Below are positions 19,547 to 29,287 of a stretch of 64,000 nt of DNA, in pieces. Source of the DNA: a virus; the IMG/VR virus record IMGVR_UViG_3300031963_011530, positions 32,058 through 96,057 of that record; one strand, 5' to 3'. Under the pieces are notes generated by a model. The model made no database searches, had not been told where the DNA came from, and was given only the letters and a program-made list of their open reading frames with translations. Positions within the stretch are counted from its first letter, which is position 1; each line of letters opens with the position of its first letter. The position numbers were made by a program, and so were the translations under genes.

Positions 19547-21622
19547 TTATTTTATGATTTTTAGTTCAACAACAACACTGGTTGGATCCGTTTGATCGAA
19601 AGCTAACATTTTATTTTTAATTGATTGTAAAACTGTAGATTTTGGTCTAACATTTATAGAAAGTTCATCAAAATCATTATCTACAGAAAGTGGAGCAAAA
19701 TTTTCTATTGTTATAGTGCCTAAAACGTAATCTATAACACCAGTAATACCTTCATTTTTTTCGGCATTTAAAATAACCTTTGTACTTCTACTTGTAAGCT
19801 CATCTGGTTTAAAATAGGCGATTCTAATTTTACCAAACCTATTTTCTAAAATAGACTCAGCAGTAGCATTTGTTCCTCCACCACCAATAATTCTTATTGC
19901 AGCTGTTGTATAACCAATACCAGGATTTATAACTTTTACTGAACTTAGTTTTCCGTTTACGATAATGGCGGCCGCTTTGGCTCCTCGACCATCTCCAATA
20001 ATTTCTATGGTTGGTGTTGACGTATATCCTGAACCTGGTGTTATAACTGATATCGATTCGACTCCTGTAAATGAAGATGGAACTTCTTCAATAAAGCAGG
20101 ATCTTTCTATTAAATTTTCGTCAAGTATATTAAAATTTGGTGAAGAATAAAAATTATCGAGTGTTGTGCCTCTAGACAATTCAACACCAAAATCTAAAGT
20201 ATAAGTATTAGTTTGTGTTAAAACAGGTCTAAATCTCTTAGACAAAAATATTTCCAATTCGTTTGATTGTACAGAAATATCAGAATTATCAACATTAGTT
20301 CTTAATTTTGATGAACTAAAAATTGAATTAAATTTATTTAAATTTAAATTTGAAAATGAAGTTATCGCATTTGTAACTTTTGATTGTAGAGTTGATGTAT
20401 TTAAATCAGTTTTCGTTGGGTCATAATAAACGGTAGAAATTAACTTAATGTAATTATAATCAACATCAACAAATTCTGGAGTAACTGTTAAAACACTTAT
20501 GGGTTTAACTATCTCATTTATAAAATAATTTTTTTCGGTATCAGAAACTTCAAATCCCAATTTAGGTTTAGCAGAAATAAAAATTTTACCATAAACGGGA
20601 GGAATATTTTCTTCTCCACCCCAAACATTAACCGCATCAAACTGTGGATATTTTTGTTGAATTAGTTTAATATAATCATTTTTTGTTACAGCTCTATTTT
20701 GAGAGGTAAACTGTAATGGAGCTGCAAACTTAATTTGATCGACAGATTCCTTTGCTGCGCCGCCAGAAGAAGCGGCAACTGGGGTCACACTAAAAGTAGT
20801 AAAAGATGAGACTGGTGTCGTGGCAACAAAAGTATTGGCTTTATTAGCAACAGATCCGTTCGTAGAAAGATAGGTTACATTTACTACACCAGCGTCAGGT
20901 ATTTTTTTACCGATTACATCATCACCAAAATAAATCTGATATTGATTGTTTAGTCCCTCTTGTAAAAAATAAACAGTAGAGTTAGCAGTAAGATTTATTA
21001 CATCTGTGGCTAAACTATAAACAACCGAATCTGTATTAGATGAAGATTGTTGTACAGTAACTTTTAATGTTGATGTATCAATATTCGAATCTGGTATAGA
21101 AAATATTTGCTTTGGATTTGAAGCTTCAGAATGGTTGAAAGAATATCTATTCAAAGATCCTTCGTATATTTTTAAATTATTGAATACGAAATTTGTCCCA
21201 GTTTTTGTTACGGTAGTATCTTCTAATGTAACAAAATTATATACTTTATTATCAATCAATGAAGATAAGAAAATATATCCTCTTGGTAAAGTTAAACTAC
21301 CTGGTGTAGAGTTTAAACTATTGATAGTAAAGTTAATTGTAGCTCTTGCAGCTGTTGCTGATCTTGGAACATATCCAAATTTTTTGGCATGAGAAATAAC
21401 CGAGTTTCTTAAAAGAGCCGTATCTAAGAAGGATTCATTTGCAATCATGTTTAGATAATAAGCGTTATAATGTGTATTATAAGCCAGTATATCTAAAAGT
21501 ACACTTAATCCAGAACCGTCAAAATCATAGTCGGTAAATTCATTTTGACTTTTTAAAAAACTTTTTAAATTTGTTTTGATTTGATCAAAATCAAGTTCTG
21601 TTACTCTTAAACGATCTGTCAT
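19547..21622 (-). CDS. 6: baseplate wedge subunit gp6-like (gpJ family)
   Basis: 691 residues. The start (VTELDFDQIKTNLKSFL, then GSGLSVLLDILAYNTHYNAYYLN) is the classic gp6 signature. Gp6 forms the inner ring of the baseplate with gp53 and gp25. The C-terminal part carries two GxGY beta repeats (VITPGSGYTSTP and VINPGIGYTTA, residues about 525-580). It lies directly downstream of gp25, with gene spacing of zero bases, as in T4 (25-6). Confidence 0.92.
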   Translation of the reverse strand: MTDRLRVTELDFDQIKTNLKSFLKSQNEFTDYDFDGSGLSVLLDILAYNTHYNAYYLNMIANESFLDTALLRNSVISHAKKFGYVPRSATAARATINFTINSLNSTPGSLTLPRGYIFLSSLIDNKVYNFVTLEDTTVTKTGTNFVFNNLKIYEGSLNRYSFNHSEASNPKQIFSIPDSNIDTSTLKVTVQQSSSNTDSVVYSLATDVINLTANSTVYFLQEGLNNQYQIYFGDDVIGKKIPDAGVVNVTYLSTNGSVANKANTFVATTPVSSFTTFSVTPVAASSGGAAKESVDQIKFAAPLQFTSQNRAVTKNDYIKLIQQKYPQFDAVNVWGGEENIPPVYGKIFISAKPKLGFEVSDTEKNYFINEIVKPISVLTVTPEFVDVDYNYIKLISTVYYDPTKTDLNTSTLQSKVTNAITSFSNLNLNKFNSIFSSSKLRTNVDNSDISVQSNELEIFLSKRFRPVLTQTNTYTLDFGVELSRGTTLDNFYSSPNFNILDENLIERSCFIEEVPSSFTGVESISVITPGSGYTSTPTIEIIGDGRGAKAAAIIVNGKLSSVKVINPGIGYTTAAIRIIGGGGTNATAESILENRFGKIRIAYFKPDELTSRSTKVILNAEKNEGITGVIDYVLGTITIENFAPLSVDNDFDELSINVRPKSTVLQSIKNKMLAFDQTDPTSVVVELKIIK

Positions 21623-22027
21623 TTATCTTACTCGATCTAGAAAAAATGTTATTGTTATTGGTTCAGTTCTGTTTATAATGGTAAATTCCATATCTATCGT
21701 AAAACCATTGTTGTCATAATCTGGTAAAGCACGTATTCTATAAACAGAGGCTCTTGGTTCAAAATTTCGTATTGTCTGAGAAATTTCTCTTTCCAATGCT
21801 GCGGCAGTCACAAAATCTAGTTGTTCGAATAAAAGTTTTGAGACATTAGATCCTATTTCTGGTTGAAAAGGACGTTCATAATGATTTGTTAAAATCAAGT
21901 TTTTTACAGAATTAATCACAGCCATTTCTGCTGTGTGTTTATTAACGTCTTTTTTTATTGGGTGAACATTGAAAAGGAGGTCTAAGTCCTTATAAGTTCT
22001 CGCAACATTGGTAGTAATTGTGGCCAT
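21623..22027 (-). CDS. 25: baseplate wedge subunit gp25-like
   Basis: 134 residues with the GPW/gp25 fold: DLDLLFNVHP near the start, then VKNLILTNHYERPFQPEIGSN, the most conserved block of the family, and a C-terminal strand pair. In T4 gp25 joins the sheath to the baseplate core bundle. It is followed immediately by gp6. The start has AATAAATAAT upstream rather than a strong Shine-Dalgarno, so translation probably depends on coupling with the preceding gene. Confidence 0.92.
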   Translation of the reverse strand: MATITTNVARTYKDLDLLFNVHPIKKDVNKHTAEMAVINSVKNLILTNHYERPFQPEIGSNVSKLLFEQLDFVTAAALEREISQTIRNFEPRASVYRIRALPDYDNNGFTIDMEFTIINRTEPITITFFLDRVR

Positions 22028-22034
22028 CTATTAT

Positions 22035-22847
22035 TTATTCAACTCCTAAAGAGGTTTTGAGTTTTGCGGTTCCTATTTTATTGGTAATTAGATTTTTTTC
22101 AGTACTTCCCGAGTTTTGCATTCCGTTTAGTATCTGAAAATCTTTTAAAATTTGTTGGGAAGCGTAAAAATAATTCTCATCTTCGGTTCTTCTGGTGTAA
22201 AGTAATGTATTTGCGGTGTTTATTATTACATTCATTGCATTTACTTGAGATGTTGTCAGTGAAGAAGGCACGGTTTGTAGTGAGTTTTTAGTATTTCCTA
22301 TACTCCAATTATTAGCCGCCAATTCTTCTTCAATATACAAACTAGTAAACTGGTTTAAAATAGGAGTAGAATTTCTAACATTATCTGTTGTTCCCAATAT
22401 AGTTAATATCATTCCTCCAGATCCGACACAATCTTGATAATTTGGTTTTATAACTCCTGTAGATGAATCAAAATAACTCTCTGAAACACCAGATATTCTA
22501 TTTGTATGTTGTAAAAATAAATTTAATTGAGTTACTAAATTATTTGATGAATTAGCTAAATTTTTTATCGCAGCATTAGAACTAGGATAGTTTGTATCTG
22601 GACTAGTAGTACATAATGTTATAATTGAATTTAAATTAGAAGATATACTAGAAACATAAGATGCAACAGGATTTTGAAAATAATCAGAACGTGTCACCGC
22701 ACCATTGGCCAAATCACTAGCCGCCCATGAACTTATTTTTATAGGACTTGTGTTTAAAAAAGCTTTAGCTCTGTCACTCAAATTAATATCATCACCAAAT
22801 TTAGATGAATCGAAAGTAGTTGTTAATCTATCTAAAACATTTGCCAT
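22035..22847 (-). CDS. hypothetical virion protein between spike and gp25
   Basis: 270 residues, Ser/Asn-rich, mostly helical, no Cys cluster except C94 and C139. I do not recognise the family. Its start overlaps the stop of the spike gene (TAATG) and it lies seven bases before gp25, so it belongs to the baseplate assembly block. A hub-associated or spike-cap role is possible but unproven. Confidence 0.7.
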   Translation of the reverse strand: MANVLDRLTTTFDSSKFGDDINLSDRAKAFLNTSPIKISSWAASDLANGAVTRSDYFQNPVASYVSSISSNLNSIITLCTTSPDTNYPSSNAAIKNLANSSNNLVTQLNLFLQHTNRISGVSESYFDSSTGVIKPNYQDCVGSGGMILTILGTTDNVRNSTPILNQFTSLYIEEELAANNWSIGNTKNSLQTVPSSLTTSQVNAMNVIINTANTLLYTRRTEDENYFYASQQILKDFQILNGMQNSGSTEKNLITNKIGTAKLKTSLGVE

Positions 22848-23659
22848 TATAAAGCTCCTATGCTAGGAATTCCAGTAACTCCTCCAGAATCTCCTGGATG
22901 AAAATGATATGTATACGCATGTCTGAATATCTGTATTGGTCCAATAATATCATTCAATACTGGCGCCGTAACTGAGGATAATGATGAAATGGGACCAGCA
23001 GAATAAATTCCTGGTGCAACAGCACCAGCATCTGGAAGGCCAACTAAAACTCCTGTGGGAGTTACCAATCCTAAAGCACCAAAAACTTTTTTACTCGCTA
23101 TTATGTTTTCAGAACAAGCAATAGGTCCTGTGGAAGATATTCCTCCGTTTACAGTTAAATCACCTTCGACATGAACAGAAAAAGGAGCATTTAAATTAAT
23201 TTGTCCTTCTATTCCTCCAGCAGTTATGTTTACATCGGTTTCTGAAGTTAAATTTACCTCACCGGTGACAACAGCGTCCATCTGACCTTCAATGTTTTGA
23301 TAAACATTACCTTCAATGTTTTGATAAACATCTCCCTTAACATTTAATTTAGAATCACCTTCTATAGTCACAGAGCAATAACCTTTTATCAAAACATGAT
23401 TGTTCTTAACAACTATTTCATAATTATCACCAATAATTTTATGAATTTCTGTTCCATCGGATTGTATCTCAGTATAATTTCCTATTCTATGTTGTATTCT
23501 CATTCTTTCATATTGTGGTGTGTCATCCATTTCCACAAAATGACCAGAATCGGAATAAAATCCTTTTACATGAGGATAAACTGAATTATTTGCTTGAGAA
23601 TCGGGTTCATACCAAGTACTATCACCTTCGGGTTTTTTAACTTCTGTATCTGCCATCAT
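22847..23659 (-). CDS. baseplate central spike protein with beta-helix and HxH tip
   Basis: 270 residues. The middle (GDVYQNIEGNVYQNIEGQMD) is an eight-residue-type VxG repeat, as in the triple-stranded beta-helix of T4 gp5 C-terminus and other spikes. Near the end H252-F253-H254 lies in a YHFHPGDSGG segment; in P2 gpV and phi92 spikes an HxH pair from each of three chains binds an iron ion at the tip. The protein would pierce the outer membrane. It has no lysozyme domain; the OB-fold part of a T4-type gp5 is on the neighbouring gene. Confidence 0.85.
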   Translation of the reverse strand: MMADTEVKKPEGDSTWYEPDSQANNSVYPHVKGFYSDSGHFVEMDDTPQYERMRIQHRIGNYTEIQSDGTEIHKIIGDNYEIVVKNNHVLIKGYCSVTIEGDSKLNVKGDVYQNIEGNVYQNIEGQMDAVVTGEVNLTSETDVNITAGGIEGQINLNAPFSVHVEGDLTVNGGISSTGPIACSENIIASKKVFGALGLVTPTGVLVGLPDAGAVAPGIYSAGPISSLSSVTAPVLNDIIGPIQIFRHAYTYHFHPGDSGGVTGIPSIGAL

Positions 23660-25464
23660 TATACCTTTTCAAATGTTGCTTCTATCGCTTTAATTTCTGT
23701 ATATACTATTGTTGTAATTTCTACTGTTTCTTTTGCTGTTTGGAATGTTTTTTGTGTTTCAGATATTAATTCTGTTACTTCAGAAAAAGATACATTTTCA
23801 CCACCGGCACCACTTAAAGATATTGATTCGGAAAAAGCATCAGTCAATGAATTAAAAAAATGAGTTAAACAGTCTTGCAACAGAACCAATAATCTTGCGG
23901 GTAAACTTAATATCCAGTTTATTAGTTGTCTTATCTGTGCGGTAATTTTTGCAATCTCTAGTACTATTTCATTTATTACTTTTAAAAATTTCTGAATACT
24001 TTTGAGTGTAGCCGTTAAAAGTTTAACCGTTTGTTTAATCCACTGAGCTGTGGCAGAATTTCCATCAATTGCAAAAAGAGCAAGTATCTTATCTCTCAAC
24101 CATTTAACTGCTGTTATAACTTCTTGTCTTTTTGTGAGAATTTTTAATCTAGTTTCATAGGAAATATCACAATTCCAAGTTTTATCATTATTTGATTTTT
24201 CTATAGCTACACTATCCGAAGGATCTATAATTGTACTCAGTTGACCAGATTTTGAACCATTAAGATTTGTTGATTGTAAATAAGATTCTTCACTTATTCT
24301 ACCTTTCGAATCTATTGGTATTAATTTTTTTCTGTCTGGTATAGAAGGTCCAGGTTGTAATGCGTAACCGGGTAAATAAAAAGTATATCCTGTCCAGTTA
24401 CCTATTAATTCTTCTTGTGTATTATAAACTTTACCAGAAGTTTCATCATATCGGCCTACTCTTGCATCCAATGATCTTGCCTGTTCTATGGAAAGTAAAG
24501 CATTCGGCGCATTAGAAGCTTGAGAATTTAGTTCTGCAATTTGTTTATCTATTTCTTGTATTTTAAGACTTTGTTTGTTTATTTCTTCTTGAATTCCTTG
24601 TTTTTGCGTATTTACTCTATTTAAATTTGATGTAGAGTTCTTATAAAGATTTGCCAGGTTTGTCTCAGCATCTAATATATTTCTTTCTAGTAGTCCTTTT
24701 CTGGTTACTAAATTATCTCTTTCAGTTAGTTCACGAGAATTCCAAACTTGATCAGCATATTGTTCTAATGTTAAATCTTGCTCATCTTCATTTCTATTTG
24801 GATACGCAATCTCAGCTAATTTTCTACCACTTTGTATTTGAGATTCTAATTGAGAAATTCTACTATCGTAAGATTGCCCACTTACTGAACCAATTGAACC
24901 AACATCATTTAAAAAGTTATTGAGTTCACTTTTTGAGTATTCTATAGCTACAGTCCATCCAGATTCGTCTATAGGTGAAACTTGATATTTTTCTTCATCT
25001 GCAATTAAATTTTTTAGTTCTTCTTCATTAGCTTTTTTGGCATTTTCTAATGTTTTCTTTTCTTCCTCTAATTGTGCTATTTTATTTTTAATCGTTGAAT
25101 AATCTACAGGACTTTGGTTTAAAAATTTTTGATTTTCACTGTCATATTTTAAATAGAGTCTTGGGTCTCTATTTTCTGTTAATTTCAAATAAGGTGAAGG
25201 AGAGTGCCATTCTAAAGCCTCTTGATCAGCAAAAGCTCTCATTGCACTACCAAAAGAAAATTTATATTTTACTTTTATTGGAGTGTATATTTTTGGTATA
25301 GAAACGGTAGTTTGAGATGCAAACGCCCAAGGAAGGTTCTCAAATGGAGTTTTAATTCCAGTTATATCATGAACACCATAGATAAAAACTTGAAGTCGGG
25401 CTAATCCAAGTGGATCAGCATTATTGATAACTATAGCATCTCTTTCTACAACTTGCATAGTCAT
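23659..25464 (-). CDS. baseplate hub protein with gp5-like OB domain and long coiled coil
   Basis: 601 residues. The N-terminus (LARLQVFIYGVHD, then LPWAFASQT) looks like the OB-fold of T4 gp5/VgrG hub proteins. Residues about 135-330 are charged heptad repeats (a long coiled coil); residues about 440-545 are hydrophobic/amphipathic helices. There is no lysozyme active site, so the tail-lysozyme function of T4 gp5 is absent here; the cell-wall cutter may instead be the amidase at 33525-35378. It overlaps the spike gene by one base. Confidence 0.75.
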   Translation of the reverse strand: MTMQVVERDAIVINNADPLGLARLQVFIYGVHDITGIKTPFENLPWAFASQTTVSIPKIYTPIKVKYKFSFGSAMRAFADQEALEWHSPSPYLKLTENRDPRLYLKYDSENQKFLNQSPVDYSTIKNKIAQLEEEKKTLENAKKANEEELKNLIADEEKYQVSPIDESGWTVAIEYSKSELNNFLNDVGSIGSVSGQSYDSRISQLESQIQSGRKLAEIAYPNRNEDEQDLTLEQYADQVWNSRELTERDNLVTRKGLLERNILDAETNLANLYKNSTSNLNRVNTQKQGIQEEINKQSLKIQEIDKQIAELNSQASNAPNALLSIEQARSLDARVGRYDETSGKVYNTQEELIGNWTGYTFYLPGYALQPGPSIPDRKKLIPIDSKGRISEESYLQSTNLNGSKSGQLSTIIDPSDSVAIEKSNNDKTWNCDISYETRLKILTKRQEVITAVKWLRDKILALFAIDGNSATAQWIKQTVKLLTATLKSIQKFLKVINEIVLEIAKITAQIRQLINWILSLPARLLVLLQDCLTHFFNSLTDAFSESISLSGAGGENVSFSEVTELISETQKTFQTAKETVEITTIVYTEIKAIEATFEKV

Positions 25465-25485
25465 AGGATTATCCTTAAAAAAATA

Positions 25486-26838
25486 TTACGCATAATTTGT
25501 ATTAGTTACATTATCAACGCCGATCATTTTATTATATCTATCACTTCTATTTGAACTGTTTGTACAAGCTTCAAAAATAGTTTCGTGTTTATTGTCCGGT
25601 GTTAATTTGTGCCGTGCTGCGATGATCATATAATGACCATATAATGTTCTGTCTAAATTATTTTCTCCTGGAACTTTCTCGGAGAATTTAGGTATGTTTA
25701 AATATACATTTGCTCCTGATGAAATTCCAAAATTTCCTGGCACTACAAGTTTAACTCTTTGTGAAAAGAAGTTTGCAAATATAGATTCTCTCTGAAATAA
25801 AATTTGTTCATAATCTATCTTCTTTTCGAATTCTCCTGGACTATTTTGTTTTATTTCATTTATATTTCTAGATATTAAACTTGTAGGACCTTCAACTATA
25901 TTTGATTCTGAAAAATTGTTTAATAAATCGCCTTCTATGGTTTTTAAATTTGCCACAGCAGGTCCGTTATTCCTAGAATTTTTTGGATGATTTATAGAAT
26001 TGTAATCGAAATTTAATTCTAGACTTTGACCTATATTTCTATCATATCCAATAAATTTACCCGAATAAACTCCGTTTTTTATATTTGATAAAATATCAAA
26101 CTGCTGTATAACTTCAAAATGTCTGGCTCCAAACATATCATTTGTTTCATCCATACGACCTAAGTTTTTAGGATCAAAATTTATATTTACAACCGATTCT
26201 TTATCTAACAAATTACTTAAACTAGCAAAGTTATAACCAAAAATATTTTCGTAAAAAAGAAAACATGGTCTGTGATCAGTATCAATTGCCAATTTTGTCA
26301 TCCACATTATAGCGTCTATTGGATTTAAATATAATGGAACTACAATATCTCTTATTCCTAAAGATGTATCAAATTCTCCTCCTTTTATTTTTTCACTAGG
26401 AGTTTTTAAATAATCTCTAAGAATTTTGAGTGCAGTGTTACTATATGTGGTATTTAAATAAGCTTGTCCCACCTTTTTAAATTGTGCCGTAACAAATTCT
26501 TCAGAAATAAAATGTAAAATATAAGTTTCTTTAGTTTGATTTACTACATTTCTATCAGACTGTTTATAAATTCTAAAAATTCTTTTTATATCTAAAGTAT
26601 CATCGTCAACTTTTCCTATGTGAATTTTTATAAAATCATTACCGTCTAATAAAAAAGAATCAGACAATCCAGACGAATCTTCAATTAAAATATTACCAGT
26701 TAAACATGGCTGCAATATTGAATCGAAAATGTTTATTTCTTTGTAGTGTGCAATAAGACTTCGTTCAGTTTTATCTTTGGCGACAAGGTTTAATTCTTTT
26801 ATTATAAACCCAGTTGATATTAAAAAATTCGATTGCAT
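25486..26838 (-). CDS. baseplate hub protein (gp27/gpD-like)
   Basis: 450 residues. Strands near the start (ISTGFIIKELNLVAKD, then IFDSILQPCLTGNILIED) and the central ALKILRDYL and NPIDAIMWMTKLA segments fit tube-like hub domains of gp27/gpD-type proteins. The hub trimer adapts the threefold spike to the sixfold tail tube. It lies between gp53 and the OB-fold hub protein, as expected for a hub block. Confidence 0.75.
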   Translation of the reverse strand: MQSNFLISTGFIIKELNLVAKDKTERSLIAHYKEINIFDSILQPCLTGNILIEDSSGLSDSFLLDGNDFIKIHIGKVDDDTLDIKRIFRIYKQSDRNVVNQTKETYILHFISEEFVTAQFKKVGQAYLNTTYSNTALKILRDYLKTPSEKIKGGEFDTSLGIRDIVVPLYLNPIDAIMWMTKLAIDTDHRPCFLFYENIFGYNFASLSNLLDKESVVNINFDPKNLGRMDETNDMFGARHFEVIQQFDILSNIKNGVYSGKFIGYDRNIGQSLELNFDYNSINHPKNSRNNGPAVANLKTIEGDLLNNFSESNIVEGPTSLISRNINEIKQNSPGEFEKKIDYEQILFQRESIFANFFSQRVKLVVPGNFGISSGANVYLNIPKFSEKVPGENNLDRTLYGHYMIIAARHKLTPDNKHETIFEACTNSSNRSDRYNKMIGVDNVTNTNYA

Positions 26839-26839
26839 T

Positions 26840-27493
26840 TTATTTTGTTAAATCTTTAAATTCTTTTTCTAAAAAAGGAACGAATTCTTTTTTTAACAAT
26901 TTAATTTTTCTTTTATTTTCATTTGTCTCATGTTCATATTCATAATAAGTTTTTGTTCCTCTAGTTCTTTTAAATTCTATTTGAGTACCACCAATTAAAG
27001 TGTAATTATTTGAGGTTATTGGAGAAGTATTTGCGTAGTCAGGTTGCGTTAGAATTATCGTTTTTTCTTCAAACTCTTTAGTATCTAATATAGTTTTTCT
27101 CTCTTTTACAAAATATTCTTTTACATTTGATTCCGACCAAGAAAGTCCCGTAACCGAGGTATTAGAAGTATCGGCATAATTATTTGCAGAATATTTTGAA
27201 TCGATATATTTGTTTAGTGTTGTATAACTCATTGGCCAATCTAACAAAGGATTTATAATATTATTAACCATTAAAATTATCCAGTGTCTTTCGGAAGAAT
27301 CATAAAATTTGTCCGCTAAAATTTCTGGTGTTTCTCCTTCAGGAATAATATAATCATAATAAACAACAGAATTTTGTTTAAAATTTTCATTAAACTTAAA
27401 TTTAAAAGTTAAGTTTGTTATTATATCTAAAGATGTTTGATCTCTATCGGAAAAATAAACAACCTTAGGAAAGTAATTAAAAAATTTTGACAT
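26840..27493 (-). CDS. 53: baseplate wedge subunit gp53-like
   Basis: 217 residues. The first 100 residues hold the gp53 signature, a LysM-like region: IPEGETPEILADKFYDSSE followed by RHWIILMVNNIINPLLDWPM. The C-terminus is basic and helical. Gp53 links gp6 and gp25 at the inner baseplate. It is 13 bases downstream of the gp48/54-like gene. Confidence 0.9.
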   Translation of the reverse strand: MSKFFNYFPKVVYFSDRDQTSLDIITNLTFKFKFNENFKQNSVVYYDYIIPEGETPEILADKFYDSSERHWIILMVNNIINPLLDWPMSYTTLNKYIDSKYSANNYADTSNTSVTGLSWSESNVKEYFVKERKTILDTKEFEEKTIILTQPDYANTSPITSNNYTLIGGTQIEFKRTRGTKTYYEYEHETNENKRKIKLLKKEFVPFLEKEFKDLTK

Positions 27494-27506
27494 TTATTAC
27501 CTTTTA

Positions 27507-28817
27507 TTAAAATCTTCTTTTGGTGGTAGAAACTTCCCACATCGCCACATCGTCCCTATCTCTTCCCGCAACTTCAACAAAAGAATCTTTTGTAAGAATT
27601 TCCGTTTCTTGGAAATTTAAAGATAATCTAATACCAACAGGCATACCAGTTTTTCCAATCTCAGGTTGTCCAAAATTGTCAGGAGATTCATATGCAGACC
27701 ATCCATTTGGTGCATAATCTGTATCTATAGATGTCAAAACACAAGTTGAAATTTGAGGAATATTAGGATTTATAGAACCGTTGTAGTAAAATTTTATATC
27801 AAATTCGGATGGTGGCACTAAGAAGAATCCACCTAAGGCTCCAATTCCTTCTTTTAAAACTTCTGGTGCTTGATGAAATCTAAGTCTTTGTAATATTTTT
27901 TGAACTTCAACCGCTTCTTTAGAACTTCTTGGATATAACATAAAATCAAATCTGAACTCTCTAAATGAAGGAGACGAATATATCATTTCTAGTTGAGGAT
28001 TTACAACTGCTCCAAATCCTGCGGCAAAAACTCCTGATCCTGCACCACCGAGAGTTTTTCGTAAAAAATTGTTTAAAATGAATGGTGTTAAGTTTTTAAC
28101 GGCACTTTCAATTTTTTTCTCTCCTGATCCTTTTATTTGACTATAACCGGCTGTTGCAGCTGCCAAGTAAGCTAGAGGTGAAGATCCAAATTCTATTGTA
28201 GAATATTGTTGATTATTTGTAAAATTTAAAGTATCTGGCATATAAAAAGCAATACTATCCGTGGTTCTTTTTATAGTTCTCAAACCTTTTCCAGAATTAG
28301 CTAAATTAAAAATTTCTTTCGCAGAATCAGACAATCCTTTACCAAACGAATTTAATCCACCAGCAGCACTCTCAAAACCTTCTTGGAACGTTTCATTCAT
28401 ATTTTCTATTTTTGCATTGGCTTTATCAGAAAGAAAAGAAGCTCCTTTTTTAATCATTTCTTTACTTATTTGTGTAGGTCCAGATTCATTGACATCTTCA
28501 ACTATTTGTGTAAGACCAGATACAGTTTGCGAAAAAGGATTGGGTGTTCCATTATACTTTTGATTTTGTATAATAGTAGGATTTCCATAAAAGTTAGGCA
28601 AGCCAACCTCGTCCTTTGTTCTATCAAATCTAGTTTTTTCTTGTTGATTAATATGGATTACCATATAGTGTCCTTTATCTAAAGAACCTATATCCAAAGG
28701 ATATCTTAGTACATTACTCATATATCTGCTATCACGCAAAATTTGTTTTGTTAAACCAAGGGTATCACCATCACTCGTATTATTGATTTTGATTTCGGTT
28801 AAGTTGAAAAATGCCAT
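27507..28817 (-). CDS. baseplate tail-tube cap/initiator (gp48/gp54-like)
   Basis: 436 residues from the ATG at 28817, chosen because AAGGAA precedes it; upstream in-frame codons run into the divergent gp4 gene. Diagnostic blocks are MPDTLNFTNNQQY, EMIYSSPSFREFRFDFMLYP and LQRLRFHQAPE, found in T4-like gp48 tail-tube caps. The protein has a Gly/Ala-rich middle. It polymerises on the hub and nucleates the tail tube. It is the first gene of the leftward operon; only 28 bases separate it from the rightward gp4 gene. Confidence 0.82.
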   Translation of the reverse strand: MAFFNLTEIKINNTSDGDTLGLTKQILRDSRYMSNVLRYPLDIGSLDKGHYMVIHINQQEKTRFDRTKDEVGLPNFYGNPTIIQNQKYNGTPNPFSQTVSGLTQIVEDVNESGPTQISKEMIKKGASFLSDKANAKIENMNETFQEGFESAAGGLNSFGKGLSDSAKEIFNLANSGKGLRTIKRTTDSIAFYMPDTLNFTNNQQYSTIEFGSSPLAYLAAATAGYSQIKGSGEKKIESAVKNLTPFILNNFLRKTLGGAGSGVFAAGFGAVVNPQLEMIYSSPSFREFRFDFMLYPRSSKEAVEVQKILQRLRFHQAPEVLKEGIGALGGFFLVPPSEFDIKFYYNGSINPNIPQISTCVLTSIDTDYAPNGWSAYESPDNFGQPEIGKTGMPVGIRLSLNFQETEILTKDSFVEVAGRDRDDVAMWEVSTTKRRF

Positions 28818-28840
28818 ATGATTCCTTTGTGAATATATAA

Positions 28841-28848
28841 TATTTATG
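28841..28848 (-). promoter_or_regulatory. possible T4-type late promoter CATAAATA
   Basis: On the minus strand CATAAATA, one base off TATAAATA, lies 23 bases upstream of the ATG of the leftward operon and overlaps the gp4 start codon. Position suits a late start for the baseplate genes. The AT-rich background makes chance matches common, so confidence is low. Confidence 0.3.
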
Positions 28849-29280
28849 CCATATTCAGGAAAGTTTACTCCAAAAAATCCGACGAAATATAACGGAGATG
28901 CAACAAATATCATCTACCGTTCTTCGTGGGAACTCTACGTCATGAAATATTTGGATGAAAATCCTATGGTTACCTGGTGGGCATCAGAAGAACTGTTCAT
29001 ACCATATCGCAATCCCATCGATAAAAAGATGCACCGTTACTTTCCAGATTTTGTCGTAAAAACGAAGAAAAAAGATGGAACAGTGATGACTTACGTACTA
29101 GAAGTAAAACCAGAAGTCCAAACAAAAATGCCTAAACAAAAAAGAAAGACCAAACGGTATTTACAGGAAGCTGCGACTTATGCAATCAATCAAGAAAAAT
29201 GGAAAGCAGCAGATATCTTTTGTAAAGAACATGGTTGGAAGTTTCTCATACTTACGGAAAACGATCTCGGTCTAGTATAA
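28846..29280 (+). CDS. 4: head completion protein gp4 (nuclease fold)
   Basis: 144 residues. The start (SGKFTPKNPTKYNGD, then TNIIYRSSWEL) and the core PDFVVKTK....YVLEVKPE match T4 gp4 (gp50/65), a head-completion protein with a PD-(D/E)XK nuclease-like core: E of the SSWE helix, D of PDF, and E-x-K of LEVKP. It finishes the packaged head before tail joining. No Shine-Dalgarno is visible; the ATG lies in an AT stretch only 28 bases from the divergent operon start. Confidence 0.9.
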   Translation: MPYSGKFTPKNPTKYNGDATNIIYRSSWELYVMKYLDENPMVTWWASEELFIPYRNPIDKKMHRYFPDFVVKTKKKDGTVMTYVLEVKPEVQTKMPKQKRKTKRYLQEAATYAINQEKWKAADIFCKEHGWKFLILTENDLGLV

Positions 29281-29287
29281 ATAGTCG

